DNA from: Candidatus Poribacteria bacterium WGA-3G
GTDB taxonomy: Bacteria; Poribacteria; WGA-4E; WGA-3G
Assembly (NCBI GenBank): GCA_000406005.1
Contig: ASZN01000008.1
Location: forward strand, 62,001-126,000
DNA length: 64,000 bases
Direction: 5' to 3'
Shown here: positions 1 to 8,292 of the stretch, piece by piece
Layout of the letters: each line of letters begins with the position of its first letter
Position numbering within the stretch: position 1 is the stretch's first letter
Notes under the pieces: generated by a model
Seen by the model: the letters and a program-made list of their open reading frames with translations, nothing else
Told to the model about the DNA's origin: nothing
Databases searched by the model: none
Position numbers and translations under genes: made by a program

Positions 1-2339
1 TTACTAACTTTCACCAATAAGAGATTATCGCCTTGGACCAAGTTAACCGAAAATGTGTCTTGAAAATTATAAGCAGCGCGGTTGATAGCGTTTCTATGAA
101 CGACTTCACCATTGAGCCAAACCTTAATAGAGTCATCACTCCCGACTCGCATCGTCACACCGGACTGCGCTGAGGCGGATTCAAGGGTGATCAGGGCATA
201 AGACGAACGATCCTGTGTAGCACCTGTGCCTAAACCTATCGCAGCGACAGTATCGTCGATGTTACCATCAATAGGGCTGATCTCACCGAGCGTCCATGCT
301 AAGGCACCAACTCTGTCCCCGTCGTTAGCACCGTTTGTTGCGACATCTGCTTCCGTGACAGTACCACTGCTCACTACAGCAAGCGAGTCAACATCCGTAG
401 AAGCAGCACCCCCTTGACCTCTTTCCGTTGGAGCGATCATCCAGAGCCAGGGACCGGTGATTTTGTCCGGAGACAGATTTATAGGTGTGATTTTCCATAG
501 CAGCATCGTGCCGTCGGCACTCCCCGATGCGAGCGTGCGACCATCGGGTGAGAACGCGACGCTTCTGACCCAGGCAGTGTGTCCAACGAGTGTGTTTATG
601 GGTTCTCCGGTTGACACATCCCATAAATGAACCGTGTTGCCATCGTCACTCCCTGATGCAAGCGTGCCGCCATCTGGACTGAACGCTATACTACTACCAC
701 CGCCTTGAAGTGTCTTTGTCAAACTGCCGGTTGCAACATCCCATAAACGAATCCTACTATAAGACATTGCTGCGATGGTAGTGCCATCCGGACTGAACGC
801 TACACTATTGCCACCACCTTGAAGTGTATTTATTAGGTTTCCGGTTGCCGCATCCCATAAACGAACTGTGCCGGACTCACTCCCCGATGCGATGGTGGTG
901 CCATCAGGGCTGAACGCTACACTCAAGACACTCTTGGTGTGCCCGATGAGTGTGTTGATCAGGCTTCCGGTTGCGGCATCCCAGAGACGGACGGTATTGT
1001 TCTCACTTCCCGCTGCGAGGGTGGTGCCATCGGGTGAAAACGCCACACTACTGCCACCGCCTTGAAGTGTGTGTATCAGACTCCCGGAGGCAATATCCCA
1101 GAGACGGACGGTGTTGTCCCCACTTCCTGATGCAAGGGTCATGCCATCGGGTGAAAACGCCACACTTCTGACAGAACCCGTATGTTCAAGTGTATTTGTG
1201 ATGTTTCCGGTTGCGGCATCCCAGAGACGGACGGTGCTGCCCCCACTTCCCGATGCGAGGGTTATGCCATCTGGACTGAACGCCACACTTCTGACAGAAC
1301 CCGTGTGTTCAATCGTATTTATCAGACTGCCGGTTGCGACATCCCATAGACGAACTGTGTCGTCCACGTGGTCTCTGCCTCCAGAAACTTCTGAGTAGTC
1401 CCCACTTCCTGATGTGAGGGTTATGCCATCGGGTGAAAACGCCACACTATAGACCCATCCGGTGTGTCCTGCAAGTGTATTTATGAGTTCTCCGGTTGAC
1501 ACATCCCAGAGACGGGCTGTGTTGTCCCGACTTCCCGATGCGAGGGTGGTGCCATCGGGACTAAACGCGACGCTTCTCACATACCATGTGTGTCCGTCAA
1601 GTGTGTGTATGAGTTCTCCGGTTGCGACATCCCATAAATAAACCGTTATAGAATGCCCCACTGCGAGGGTAGTGCTATCGGGTGAGAACGCTATACTATA
1701 ATAGCCCCAGGCCGTGTTAAGTGTATTTATCAGACTGCCGGTTGCGGCATCCCATAAACGAACCCCGTCTCTATCCGCTGATGCGAGGGTAGTGCCATCG
1801 GGACTGAACGCTACACTATAGACCCGGTACGTGTGTTGAAGTGTATTTATGAGGTTTCCAGTTGCGACATCCCATAAACGAACCCAATAGTCATCGTAGC
1901 CATCATTTCCTGATGCGAGGGTAGTGCTATCGGGTGAGAACGCAACACTATTGACCCATCCCGCGTGCCCTCCAAGCGTATTTATCAGACTGCCGGTTGC
2001 CACATCCCAGAGAAGCACCTCTTGATAACTTCCCCCTGCGACCATGCGGCCATCGGGACTATATGCTACACTATCGACCGGTTGTGTGTTTCCTGTGAGA
2101 AGTGCGACCTCTTGAAGCGTTCCCGTATCGTAGAGCCAAATACCGATACTGCCACCCACTGCAAGCCGACTCCCATCCGGTGAATACGCGATATCACCTA
2201 TTGTGCCTTTGCCGAGACGGGCTCTGGCACCGTCCGGTAAGTGCCACTGTGGGGAATCTTGGGCGAAAGTGGTGTCGTTGATAAAAAATAGCGTTGTTAA
2301 ACAGAGGACAGTTAATATGGAAAAGCATGTGGTTTTCAT
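1..2339 (-). CDS. Exported WD40 beta-propeller protein, partial (C-terminus beyond window edge)
   Basis: An open frame runs from an ATG at 2339, with an AAGGAAAA ribosome site just upstream, to the window edge without a stop. It begins with a signal peptide (MKTTCFSILTVLCLTTLFF.. ending near FAQ). About 14 WD40-type repeats follow, each marked by a form of SVAFSPDG(R/T)xLASGS, roughly 120 bases apart between about 2180 and 540. Fourteen repeats would fit two seven-bladed propellers. After the repeats comes a Ser/Thr/Asp-rich linker, then a domain containing DDSIKVWLNGEVVHRN, which resembles the carbohydrate-binding-like domains often attached to exported propellers. Some neighbouring repeats are nearly identical at the DNA level, which suggests recent internal duplication. 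Function is unknown; an extracellular or periplasmic binding role is inference. Confidence 0.85.
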   Translation of the reverse strand, partial: MKTTCFSILTVLCLTTLFFINDTTFAQDSPQWHLPDGARARLGKGTIGDIAYSPDGSRLAVGGSIGIWLYDTGTLQEVALLTGNTQPVDSVAYSPDGRMVAGGSYQEVLLWDVATGSLINTLGGHAGWVNSVAFSPDSTTLASGNDGYDDYWVRLWDVATGNLINTLQHTYRVYSVAFSPDGTTLASADRDGVRLWDAATGSLINTLNTAWGYYSIAFSPDSTTLAVGHSITVYLWDVATGELIHTLDGHTWYVRSVAFSPDGTTLASGSRDNTARLWDVSTGELINTLAGHTGWVYSVAFSPDGITLTSGSGDYSEVSGGRDHVDDTVRLWDVATGSLINTIEHTGSVRSVAFSPDGITLASGSGGSTVRLWDAATGNITNTLEHTGSVRSVAFSPDGMTLASGSGDNTVRLWDIASGSLIHTLQGGGSSVAFSPDGTTLAAGSENNTVRLWDAATGSLINTLIGHTKSVLSVAFSPDGTTIASGSESGTVRLWDAATGNLINTLQGGGNSVAFSPDGTTIAAMSYSRIRLWDVATGSLTKTLQGGGSSIAFSPDGGTLASGSDDGNTVHLWDVSTGEPINTLVGHTAWVRSVAFSPDGRTLASGSADGTMLLWKITPINLSPDKITGPWLWMIAPTERGQGGAASTDVDSLAVVSSGTVTEADVATNGANDGDRVGALAWTLGEISPIDGNIDDTVAAIGLGTGATQDRSSYALITLESASAQSGVTMRVGSDDSIKVWLNGEVVHRNAINRAAYNFQDTFSVNLVQGDNLLLVKVS

Positions 2340-2456
2340 AAATTTTCCTTGTAATATAACACGAGTTGCTATGAACAAGATTTAGGCAGGCAAACCTCGT
2401 TTTTTCAGACAACACGGTTGATTATCCGTGGCGTTTCGTACCGTAAATTGTTAGTT

Positions 2457-2754
2457 GGTATCCGACACAGAAGCACCATAGGTGTCAATTTAGCGATTTT
2501 TGATAGTGTTGACTCACTCTAAATATAAACAGGTTTCCGCCCTTACAGGGCTTAGGTTTTTTAGCCACACGCTGCTATAAACATTGCGTCGCTACGCGAC
2601 TGAAGAGGTTCCTAAAGTCTTCAAGGTTTCCGCGTAGAATCCGGTTCGGTTGGGAAACCGAACCTACCGGGCCTGGGTCCGAGACGGTTGTTGTTTCTAA
2701 AATTGACACTTATGGTATCCGACACAGAAGCACAGACTAACAGTCTATGCTACA
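2457..2754. repeat. Composite intergenic repeat: MITE-like element with REP palindromes
   Basis: The gene-free stretch 2340-2817 is occupied by repeats. A 20-base direct repeat starting GGTATCCGACACAG lies at 2457-2476 and 2714-2733. Between its copies is an element bounded by inverted ends of the type ATAGGTGTCAATTT (about 2479) and AAATTGACACTTAT (ending about 2713). It contains the palindrome GGTTCGGTTGGGAAACCGAA at 2643-2664 followed by CTACC. The same element occurs at 50367-50591 and, inverted, at about 48108-48335. A second palindrome with a CTAC tail (2731-2754) belongs to the family that forms the array near 43 kb. Confidence 0.8.
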
Positions 2755-2817
2755 AGTTGCTTTTTTCAGGGTCCTCTATCCTATTGAGAAAATTTCAAAT
2801 AGAAGTGGTATAATATC

Positions 2818-3276
2818 CTATCCCAACCGGCGTAAGTAGGCGGATAAAAAGATAACGATCAATCCGAAGATTACTGTAAGGTTGAGCCACGGCGCGGGTC
2901 TCTTTTGATACACACTGAACACCGGATATGGGAATGTTAGGACGATTGCTAACGTAAATATTAGAAAGACGATAAAGAGTTTGATACCTAAGACGAAGAT
3001 ATAGAGCGAGTGGTCTGAAACAACTGGATCCATGGAGGCATCTGCGCGTGCACTGCGAAAAAAGGTGATAAAGTTATATAGACCTGATATGAGGATGGTT
3101 AACAACGCTGTCCAGACAATGCCGCTGAAGCGTCGCAAGGCGGACGCGATCAAATTTTCGGAATCAGTGGAACGGTTAGCGATAGGGAGCAGAACAACGC
3201 GAAAAAAAAAGAACCCTCCTATCATCAGGACGACAGATCCGACATGTATCCATTGTATCAACGATTTCAGCAACAT
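2818..3276 (-). CDS. CopD-like four-helix membrane protein
   Basis: This 152-residue protein has four predicted membrane segments: about 10-30 (GSVVLMIGGFFFFRVVLLPI), 52-72 (IVWTALLTILISGLYNFI), 92-116 and 130-150. The first helix sits in an IQWIHVGSVVLMIGG context, with the W-x-H pattern typical of CopD / DUF2269-like proteins, which are heme- or copper-associated inner-membrane proteins. No metal-binding function can be shown from the sequence. It is transcribed in the same direction as the upstream dehydrogenase operon but is separated from it by 105 bases holding an inverted repeat, so it is probably a separate unit. Confidence 0.7.
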   Translation of the reverse strand: MLLKSLIQWIHVGSVVLMIGGFFFFRVVLLPIANRSTDSENLIASALRRFSGIVWTALLTILISGLYNFITFFRSARADASMDPVVSDHSLYIFVLGIKLFIVFLIFTLAIVLTFPYPVFSVYQKRPAPWLNLTVIFGLIVIFLSAYLRRLG

Positions 3277-3287
3277 ATTTTGTAGTT

Positions 3288-3357
3288 TTCAGTACGCAGT
3301 TTTCAGTACGCAGTTAAGGAGACGCTTGTAACTGATAACTGAGTACTGAAAACTGTT
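3288..3357. repeat. Inverted repeat of the TTTTCAGTAC type
   Basis: Two direct copies of GTTTTCAGTACGCAGTT on the left face an inverted ACTGAGTACTGAAAAC on the right, so the transcript could fold into a long hairpin. Similar fragments occur at about 46280-46310 and 52088-52120. It lies between convergently spaced parts of the same-strand genes and could act as a terminator, but it lacks a clear U-tract. Confidence 0.5.
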
Positions 3358-3381
3358 AACTAATTTAACCGATAACCATTT

Positions 3382-3621
3382 TCACACCACCGGTTTTCCA
3401 CCAATAGGATTAAAACAGGCACGAGATTGCTTGCATGCATCGGGTGATACAAACTGATCATCGGGTCCTACGACTTGCATCGTGCAGTTGCACCAATAGT
3501 GTGAACCGGGGTTGTTTTCAACGAGGTTCTGCAGATTGCCGCCCGGAATGTAGATCGCCTTCGTCCGTAGATTTTGACAAATTGGACGATTAAAGATTGG
3601 AAGTGTCTTTCCTTCTAACAT
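3382..3621 (-). CDS. Small Cys-containing protein at the end of the dehydrogenase operon
   Basis: This 79-residue protein starts 12 bases after the stop of the FAD subunit gene and has a strong ribosome site (AAAGGAGC, 7 bases before ATG). It contains five cysteines, including a CNC pair and C-K-Q-S-R-A-C near the C-terminus, and the phrase IPGGNLQNLVENNPGSHYW. It has no signal peptide or membrane segment. I do not recognise the family. The tight spacing to the molybdoenzyme genes suggests a role as an accessory or extra subunit. Cysteine spacing could bind metal or an Fe-S cluster, but no standard motif is complete. Confidence 0.7.
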   Translation of the reverse strand: MLEGKTLPIFNRPICQNLRTKAIYIPGGNLQNLVENNPGSHYWCNCTMQVVGPDDQFVSPDACKQSRACFNPIGGKPVV

Positions 3622-3633
3622 ATTGCTGCTCCT

Positions 3634-4614
3634 TTAGCTTGCTGCCATCATAGCGGCGCGGCTGACGAGGTTCTGTGTTAAAGTCACCTTATAGGCGTTA
3701 TCGTTCAAGGGTTGTGCGTCCTTGATAGCATCTGCTCCTGCCTGTCTGCTGACTCCATCGTCAATCATCTTACCGTTAAGTGCGGCTTCGGCTTCTTTGG
3801 AGCGCCACGGTGCGGGTGCGACGCCACCGAGCACGATGCTCGCGGATGTGCAGGTTTTCGCATCCATTTCAAAGACCGCTGCCACGCTTGCGAGTGCGAA
3901 GTCCGGCGCGCCTTTCTCGCGTGCTTTCAGGTAGAAACTCTTCGTATTCGGTTTCGCAGGTGGCACTTGGACTTCGACGACAATTTCGTTGGATTGCAGC
4001 ACGTTTTCTCGGAACGGATTTGCTGCCGGTAAGGTAAAGAAATCCTCAAGAGACATCGTTTTCTCACCTTCGGGTCCGACGATTTTGACTGCTGCGCCGA
4101 GTGCGATAAGTGCGGGTGCGAGGTCGGATGGATGGACGATGTAAACTGGATCGCCGCCGAGAATCGCGTGGTATTTGCTCAAGCCGTCAACGGCGAAACA
4201 GATGTCTCCACCTTTTTTGAGGCAGTTGGTGCTCTCATCGCGATAATACCAGCATCGTGGACGTTGACAGAGATTTCCACCGAGCGTGCCGACGTTCCGA
4301 ATCTGCGGTGTCGCAACAGACGCAGCGGCTTGTGCCAAGACGGTATAATGGTGCTGGATCGTCGGATGTCTGGCAATGTCTGCAACAGTGGCTAATGCGC
4401 CGATTTTTAATCCCGATGCGTCTGCTTCGATGGCATCCATTCCGGGCAACGTTTTGAGGTTAACGAGTGTCTTTGGTGTCTCAACATACTCCTTAAGCTC
4501 AGCGAGCAGGTCCGTGCCGCCGGCGATAAGCATGACTTCGCCCCACCGGCTGTCGCTCAGGAGCGCGGTGACCTGTTCAAAACTGGTGGCGTTAACGTAA
4601 CTAAATTTTTCCAT
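3634..4614 (-). CDS. Molybdenum hydroxylase FAD-binding subunit with 4Fe-4S insert
   Basis: This protein of about 326 residues is the FAD (medium) subunit of a xanthine dehydrogenase / aldehyde oxidoreductase family enzyme. The FAD-binding signature IAGGTDLL lies near residue 30 and VGTLGGNLCQRPRCWYYRDE near residue 110. The Cys-rich insert after GGNL (RCWYYRDESTNCLKKGGDIC) matches the extra [4Fe-4S] loop known in PaoB and in the 4-hydroxybenzoyl-CoA reductase beta subunit. The C-terminal CO-dehydrogenase flavoprotein domain follows. I chose the ATG at 4614 (MEKFSYVNA) over the upstream in-frame ATG at 4713 because family members start there and an AAGGA precedes it. It passes electrons from the Mo subunit via the 2Fe-2S subunit to FAD. 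Confidence 0.92.
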   Translation of the reverse strand: MEKFSYVNATSFEQVTALLSDSRWGEVMLIAGGTDLLAELKEYVETPKTLVNLKTLPGMDAIEADASGLKIGALATVADIARHPTIQHHYTVLAQAAASVATPQIRNVGTLGGNLCQRPRCWYYRDESTNCLKKGGDICFAVDGLSKYHAILGGDPVYIVHPSDLAPALIALGAAVKIVGPEGEKTMSLEDFFTLPAANPFRENVLQSNEIVVEVQVPPAKPNTKSFYLKAREKGAPDFALASVAAVFEMDAKTCTSASIVLGGVAPAPWRSKEAEAALNGKMIDDGVSRQAGADAIKDAQPLNDNAYKVTLTQNLVSRAAMMAAS

Positions 4615-4756
4615 CTTTCTAATTTTCCTTGCGGTTCGATTAGGTAAGTTGAATGAATGAAGTGTCTTTCCGTAGATATAAAAAAATACCCGAGCAAAAC
4701 CCTTCCATTTCATTACCGGCTAAGGTTTCTGATGTTGCGAAAAACGTCTTTTTCCC

Positions 4757-6877
4757 TTATGCCTTCTTCTCGGCAAGCGCGATGAGAATCTTATCGGGTG
4801 TGATGGGTAATTCCCGGATCCGGACACCGATTGCGTTGTGAACGGCGTTTGCGATAGCGCCGAGTGTCGGGATACATGGCGGTTCACCGATTCCAGTAAC
4901 CTTCCGGTGTGTATCAAAGACGATGGATTTAATCTCCGGTATCTCGAAAGTTCCGGGAACTTTGTAATCCTCAAGGTTCGCGTTGAGCATCCGTCCGGTC
5001 TGTGCGTCCATGAAGCGTTCTTCAAGGAGTGCTTGCCCTAAGCCCATGATAACACCGCCGTTAATCTGGCTTTCTGTGGTCAGTCGGTTGATTGCGAGTC
5101 CACAATCCTGAACGGCGACAATTTTGATAACTCTGACGGCACCGGTTTCGGTATCGACTTCAACTTCAGCGAATTGTGTTCCCGCAACGCCGCCTTGACG
5201 GAGTTCTCTATCCCATTCTCCACCTTCAGTGATGCTTTCCATGCCGAGTTGCCCGGTTGCGAGTTCCCACTTGATTGTCTTGGTTCTATCAGAGACGACG
5301 TAGATTGTGTGGTTACCGACGCGTAGGTCTTCGACAGAAGCCTCAAGTTGTGGTGCGACGCGTTCAAACAATTTCTGCTTTGCTGCCGCTGCTGCCGTTT
5401 TGATGACGGGTGCGACGGATGCGGTTGTCTGACTACCGCCACTACCGCCGGATGGGAGTCCGGGACCAGAATCGCCAACCTTTACCATAATATCGGTTGG
5501 GTTGAGTCCCAATTCTTCGGCGACAATAATAGCGATCGCTGTGCGGATACCGGTTCCGATGTCTTGTGTTCCGGTAACGGCTTCAACGGTGCCGTCGGCA
5601 TTGATAGTGACACGTGCTTGTGTGCCGTCTCCGCCGCCGCCGCCCCATTGTCCGCTGCCGACACCCATGCCGCGTTTTTTCACGCCTGTGCCGGAACCGG
5701 GGACGCTGTTACGCCGGTGCCATCCGATCTCTTGTGCGCCGAGGGTATATTGTGCTTGTCGAACTTCACTTGGATCGTTGATACGTCTGAATTCGAGTGG
5801 GTTCATGCCGAGTTTCTCGGCGAGTTCATCCATCAGCGAATCCATGGCGAATGCGCCTTGTGGATGTCCTGGCGCACGCATTGCGCGTTGGTTGCCGACG
5901 TTGACAGCGACGTTCCTCCGCTCCGTGCGTCGGTTGGGTACATGATAGACGTAAGGTGCTTGAAAACCTGCGCCGCTTGAAATACCGCCTGTGCCGTAGC
6001 CTTTCATATCGTAGGCGATGATCCGTCCGTCGCCGGTTGCACCTGCACGTACGTGTTGTGTCATCGAAGGACGGTTACCCGCGACGAGGTGCTCGGCTTT
6101 CCGAGTGAGCATCAGTTTGACGGGTCTACCTGTGGCACGTGCCAGGTTAGCGGCAGTGCGTCCTTCTACACCCGGTCCGAATTTGCTTCCGAAACCGCCA
6201 CCCATGTGCTCTGTGATGATTCTGACCTGATTGGCTGGCAGATTGAAGTGACCGGCTAAATCGTTTCGGACACCAAAAACGCCTTGTGTAGATGCCCAGA
6301 CAGTTAGATTCTCGTCGTCTTCCCATTCAGCGACGTTTCCATGTGTCTCTAAGCAGACGTGTGTTTGGACAGGCGTGTGATAGGTCGCCTCTACTTCAAC
6401 GGCGGCTTGCTCAAATCCTGCGTTAATGTCGCCTTCTTCTCTGACGTTCGGTTCGCTCTGGTTTCCAGCCCAATCGTCTCGGATCTGTGGTGCGTTTTCC
6501 CGCATTGCGTCTTCTTCTGTGACGACATGCGGTAGTTCTTCGAGCTCGACACGGATACGCCGGATCGCGTCTTTGGCGATGTCATCTGTCTCTGCTGCGA
6601 CTGCGGCGATCTCTTGTCCTTGGTAACGGATTTGCCTTCCAACTTCAATGAGTGGTAAAACTGCTTTGACACCGGGCATCGCTTCTGCTTCGCTTAGGTC
6701 TAAATCGACGACGTTTGCGCGTGCGACTTCAGAACGTAAGATGCGTCCGTAAAGCAGTCCCGGTCTATTAATATCAAAGGTATACTTCGCTTTTCCTGTA
6801 ACCTTATCTTTACCTGACAGACGGGGTATCCGTTTGCCGATAAGACGAGATTCGCTTGCTTCTCCCCATGATGCCAT
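4757..6877 (-). CDS. Molybdenum hydroxylase molybdopterin-binding subunit
   Basis: This protein of about 706 residues is the catalytic large subunit of a xanthine dehydrogenase / aldehyde oxidoreductase family enzyme. It shows the N-terminal a/b hammerhead domain (KVTGKAKYTFD), the cofactor motifs GGGFGSKFGPG and QWGGGGGDGTQARV, the substrate-region motif RAPGHPQGAFAMDS, GSGGSQTTASV, and the C-terminal GIGEPP with the catalytic-type Glu. The ATG at 6877 is chosen because AGGAGG lies 7 bases upstream. It has no export signal of its own, so if the enzyme is periplasmic it would be carried out with the Tat-tagged 2Fe-2S subunit, as in PaoABC. It is the second gene of the operon. The substrate (purine, aldehyde or other) cannot be read from the sequence. 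Confidence 0.93.
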   Translation of the reverse strand: MASWGEASESRLIGKRIPRLSGKDKVTGKAKYTFDINRPGLLYGRILRSEVARANVVDLDLSEAEAMPGVKAVLPLIEVGRQIRYQGQEIAAVAAETDDIAKDAIRRIRVELEELPHVVTEEDAMRENAPQIRDDWAGNQSEPNVREEGDINAGFEQAAVEVEATYHTPVQTHVCLETHGNVAEWEDDENLTVWASTQGVFGVRNDLAGHFNLPANQVRIITEHMGGGFGSKFGPGVEGRTAANLARATGRPVKLMLTRKAEHLVAGNRPSMTQHVRAGATGDGRIIAYDMKGYGTGGISSGAGFQAPYVYHVPNRRTERRNVAVNVGNQRAMRAPGHPQGAFAMDSLMDELAEKLGMNPLEFRRINDPSEVRQAQYTLGAQEIGWHRRNSVPGSGTGVKKRGMGVGSGQWGGGGGDGTQARVTINADGTVEAVTGTQDIGTGIRTAIAIIVAEELGLNPTDIMVKVGDSGPGLPSGGSGGSQTTASVAPVIKTAAAAAKQKLFERVAPQLEASVEDLRVGNHTIYVVSDRTKTIKWELATGQLGMESITEGGEWDRELRQGGVAGTQFAEVEVDTETGAVRVIKIVAVQDCGLAINRLTTESQINGGVIMGLGQALLEERFMDAQTGRMLNANLEDYKVPGTFEIPEIKSIVFDTHRKVTGIGEPPCIPTLGAIANAVHNAIGVRIRELPITPDKILIALAEKKA

Positions 6878-6968
6878 ACGTTTTCCTCCTATGGACACGC
6901 CCTCCGATGGAGCAGTGGATTTTTGTGTCCGGCAAGCCGAGGCTTGCTTTCAATAACAGCGATAGGAA

Positions 6969-7604
6969 TTACATCTTCTTTGATGCAGTCTTGACAGCAT
7001 CAAAGATGAACGGATAGGTGCCACAGCGACATGTATTTCCGGACAGACCGACTTTGATTTCTTCAAGCGTCGGTTTTGTATTTTCGCTCAACAGTGCTGC
7101 GGACGAGACGACGAAACCGGGTGTGCAGAACCCGCACATCAGAGCGTCGTGTTGGACGAATGCGTCTTGGACGGGGTGTAGGTTGTCGCCATCTGCTAAA
7201 CCTTCAACGGTTGTTATCTGCGTGCCTTCTGCGTCCATAGCGAGCATCATACAGGCGTAGACGGTTTTTCCGTCGACCATGACGGTACAGCCACCGCATT
7301 CGCCTCGGTCGCAGATCAGTTTGGCACCGGTTAAGTCAATGTTTGTTCCGCTTGTATCAATTCCGTCGCGTAAGACGGTCAAGAGGGTTGTGCGCGCTTC
7401 GACCTCAACTTGATACGGTTTACCGTTGATATTGAGTTGAATTGTTGCGCTGGCAACGGCGTCCCCTGTTTGTGCATCAGCCGCTTTTTCGCTGCCGATC
7501 AAGACACTGGGCGCGACGGTTGCTGCAACAGTCCCGGTCCCTACACCTTTCAAGAAGTTCCGGCGGGAGATGTTCGTCCCCTGTTTTTTCTCTTTATCAG
7601 GCAT
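6969..7604 (-). CDS. Molybdenum hydroxylase 2Fe-2S subunit with Tat signal
   Basis: This 211-residue protein has a twin-arginine signal at the start (SRRNFLKG near residues 14-21) followed by a hydrophobic stretch ending near Ala residues. A plant-type ferredoxin domain has the cluster cysteines in CDRGECGGCTV and YACMM. A C-terminal [2Fe-2S] domain has CGFCTPGF and NTCRCGTYPF. This is the small subunit of xanthine dehydrogenase / PaoA-type enzymes, and the Tat signal places the complex in the periplasm. It is the first gene of a same-strand operon with the Mo subunit, the FAD subunit and a 79-residue protein. Upstream, 266 AT-rich bases separate it from divergently transcribed trxA and should contain both promoters. 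Confidence 0.93.
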   Translation of the reverse strand: MPDKEKKQGTNISRRNFLKGVGTGTVAATVAPSVLIGSEKAADAQTGDAVASATIQLNINGKPYQVEVEARTTLLTVLRDGIDTSGTNIDLTGAKLICDRGECGGCTVMVDGKTVYACMMLAMDAEGTQITTVEGLADGDNLHPVQDAFVQHDALMCGFCTPGFVVSSAALLSENTKPTLEEIKVGLSGNTCRCGTYPFIFDAVKTASKKM

Positions 7605-7870
7605 ACGGTGCCTCCTTACAATCGTGAATTCAGATAATATTTATAGCGTTAACTGGACAATCTTTTATCCTTCAATTCCCGATAATATATCATATTTTAT
7701 TTTTTTTATCAAGCGAAAAAATTTCGGTCATCTAATTGAGGTATCAAAAATTGATTGGCAATTTTTGATAAAATAGGGTATTATATTACTAAAGAACTTT
7801 TTGGAATAAATTTTATTTTTCACAGAGGCGACTTCGCCTATAAGACACTGAACTATAGTAAGGAGTTATC

Positions 7871-8197
7871 ATGGCTGAGAATACGTTTGAAATTAGCGAC
7901 GATACGTTTGAAGGAATGGTGCTTACATCAGACACACCTGTTGTTGTTGACTTTTGGGCAGAGTGGTGCGGTCCGTGCAAAATGATTGCGCCGATCTTAG
8001 AAGAACTTGCTGGGGAAAATACAGAGACCTTCAAAGTTGGGAAAGTCAATGTTGATGACAATCGCCAGACGGCGATGCAGTATAACGTTCGGAGTATACC
8101 GACACTGCTGGTGTTCAAAGACGGAAAAGTTGCGGGACAGATTGTCGGTGCGATGCCCAAAGATGCACTGAAAAAGAAAATCTTAGACGTTCTGTAA
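7871..8197 (+). CDS. trxA: Thioredoxin
   Basis: This 108-residue protein has the thioredoxin active site WCGPCK near residue 34, within VVVDFWAEWCGPCKM. The conserved cis-proline region IPTLLVFKDGK lies near residue 75. Length and motifs match classical cytoplasmic thioredoxin 1, the general disulfide reductant. An AAGGAG ribosome site stands 6 bases before the ATG. It is followed by a hairpin and T-run that look like a terminator before waaA, so it is probably transcribed alone from the AT-rich region it shares with the divergent dehydrogenase operon. Confidence 0.96.
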   Translation: MAENTFEISDDTFEGMVLTSDTPVVVDFWAEWCGPCKMIAPILEELAGENTETFKVGKVNVDDNRQTAMQYNVRSIPTLLVFKDGKVAGQIVGAMPKDALKKKILDVL

Positions 8198-8210
8198 ATC
8201 CCTGCCCTTG

Positions 8211-8266
8211 AAATGGAAGGTTGGAAGTTTCGGGATTGCGGTTCCGTTCTACCCTTCCATTTTTTA
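8211..8266 (+). terminator. Probable intrinsic terminator after trxA
   Basis: AAATGGAAGG at 8211-8220 pairs with CCTTCCATTT at 8253-8262, followed by a run of T residues. The loop is long (about 32 bases), so efficiency is uncertain. It lies between the trxA stop and the waaA start. Confidence 0.55.
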
Positions 8267-8292
8267 ATTTTCCTGCCTCTCTACGGTTCACT

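Noticed and set aside
868..1398. Plus-strand ORFs (65-109 codons) across the WD40 region
   Set aside because: They are antisense shadows of the repeat-rich WD40 gene, showing the repeated codon pattern in the wrong frame.
5348..5980. A 210-codon plus-strand ORF inside the molybdopterin subunit gene
   Set aside because: It is antisense to a clear enzyme gene, Cys/Ala-rich, without ribosome site or domain.
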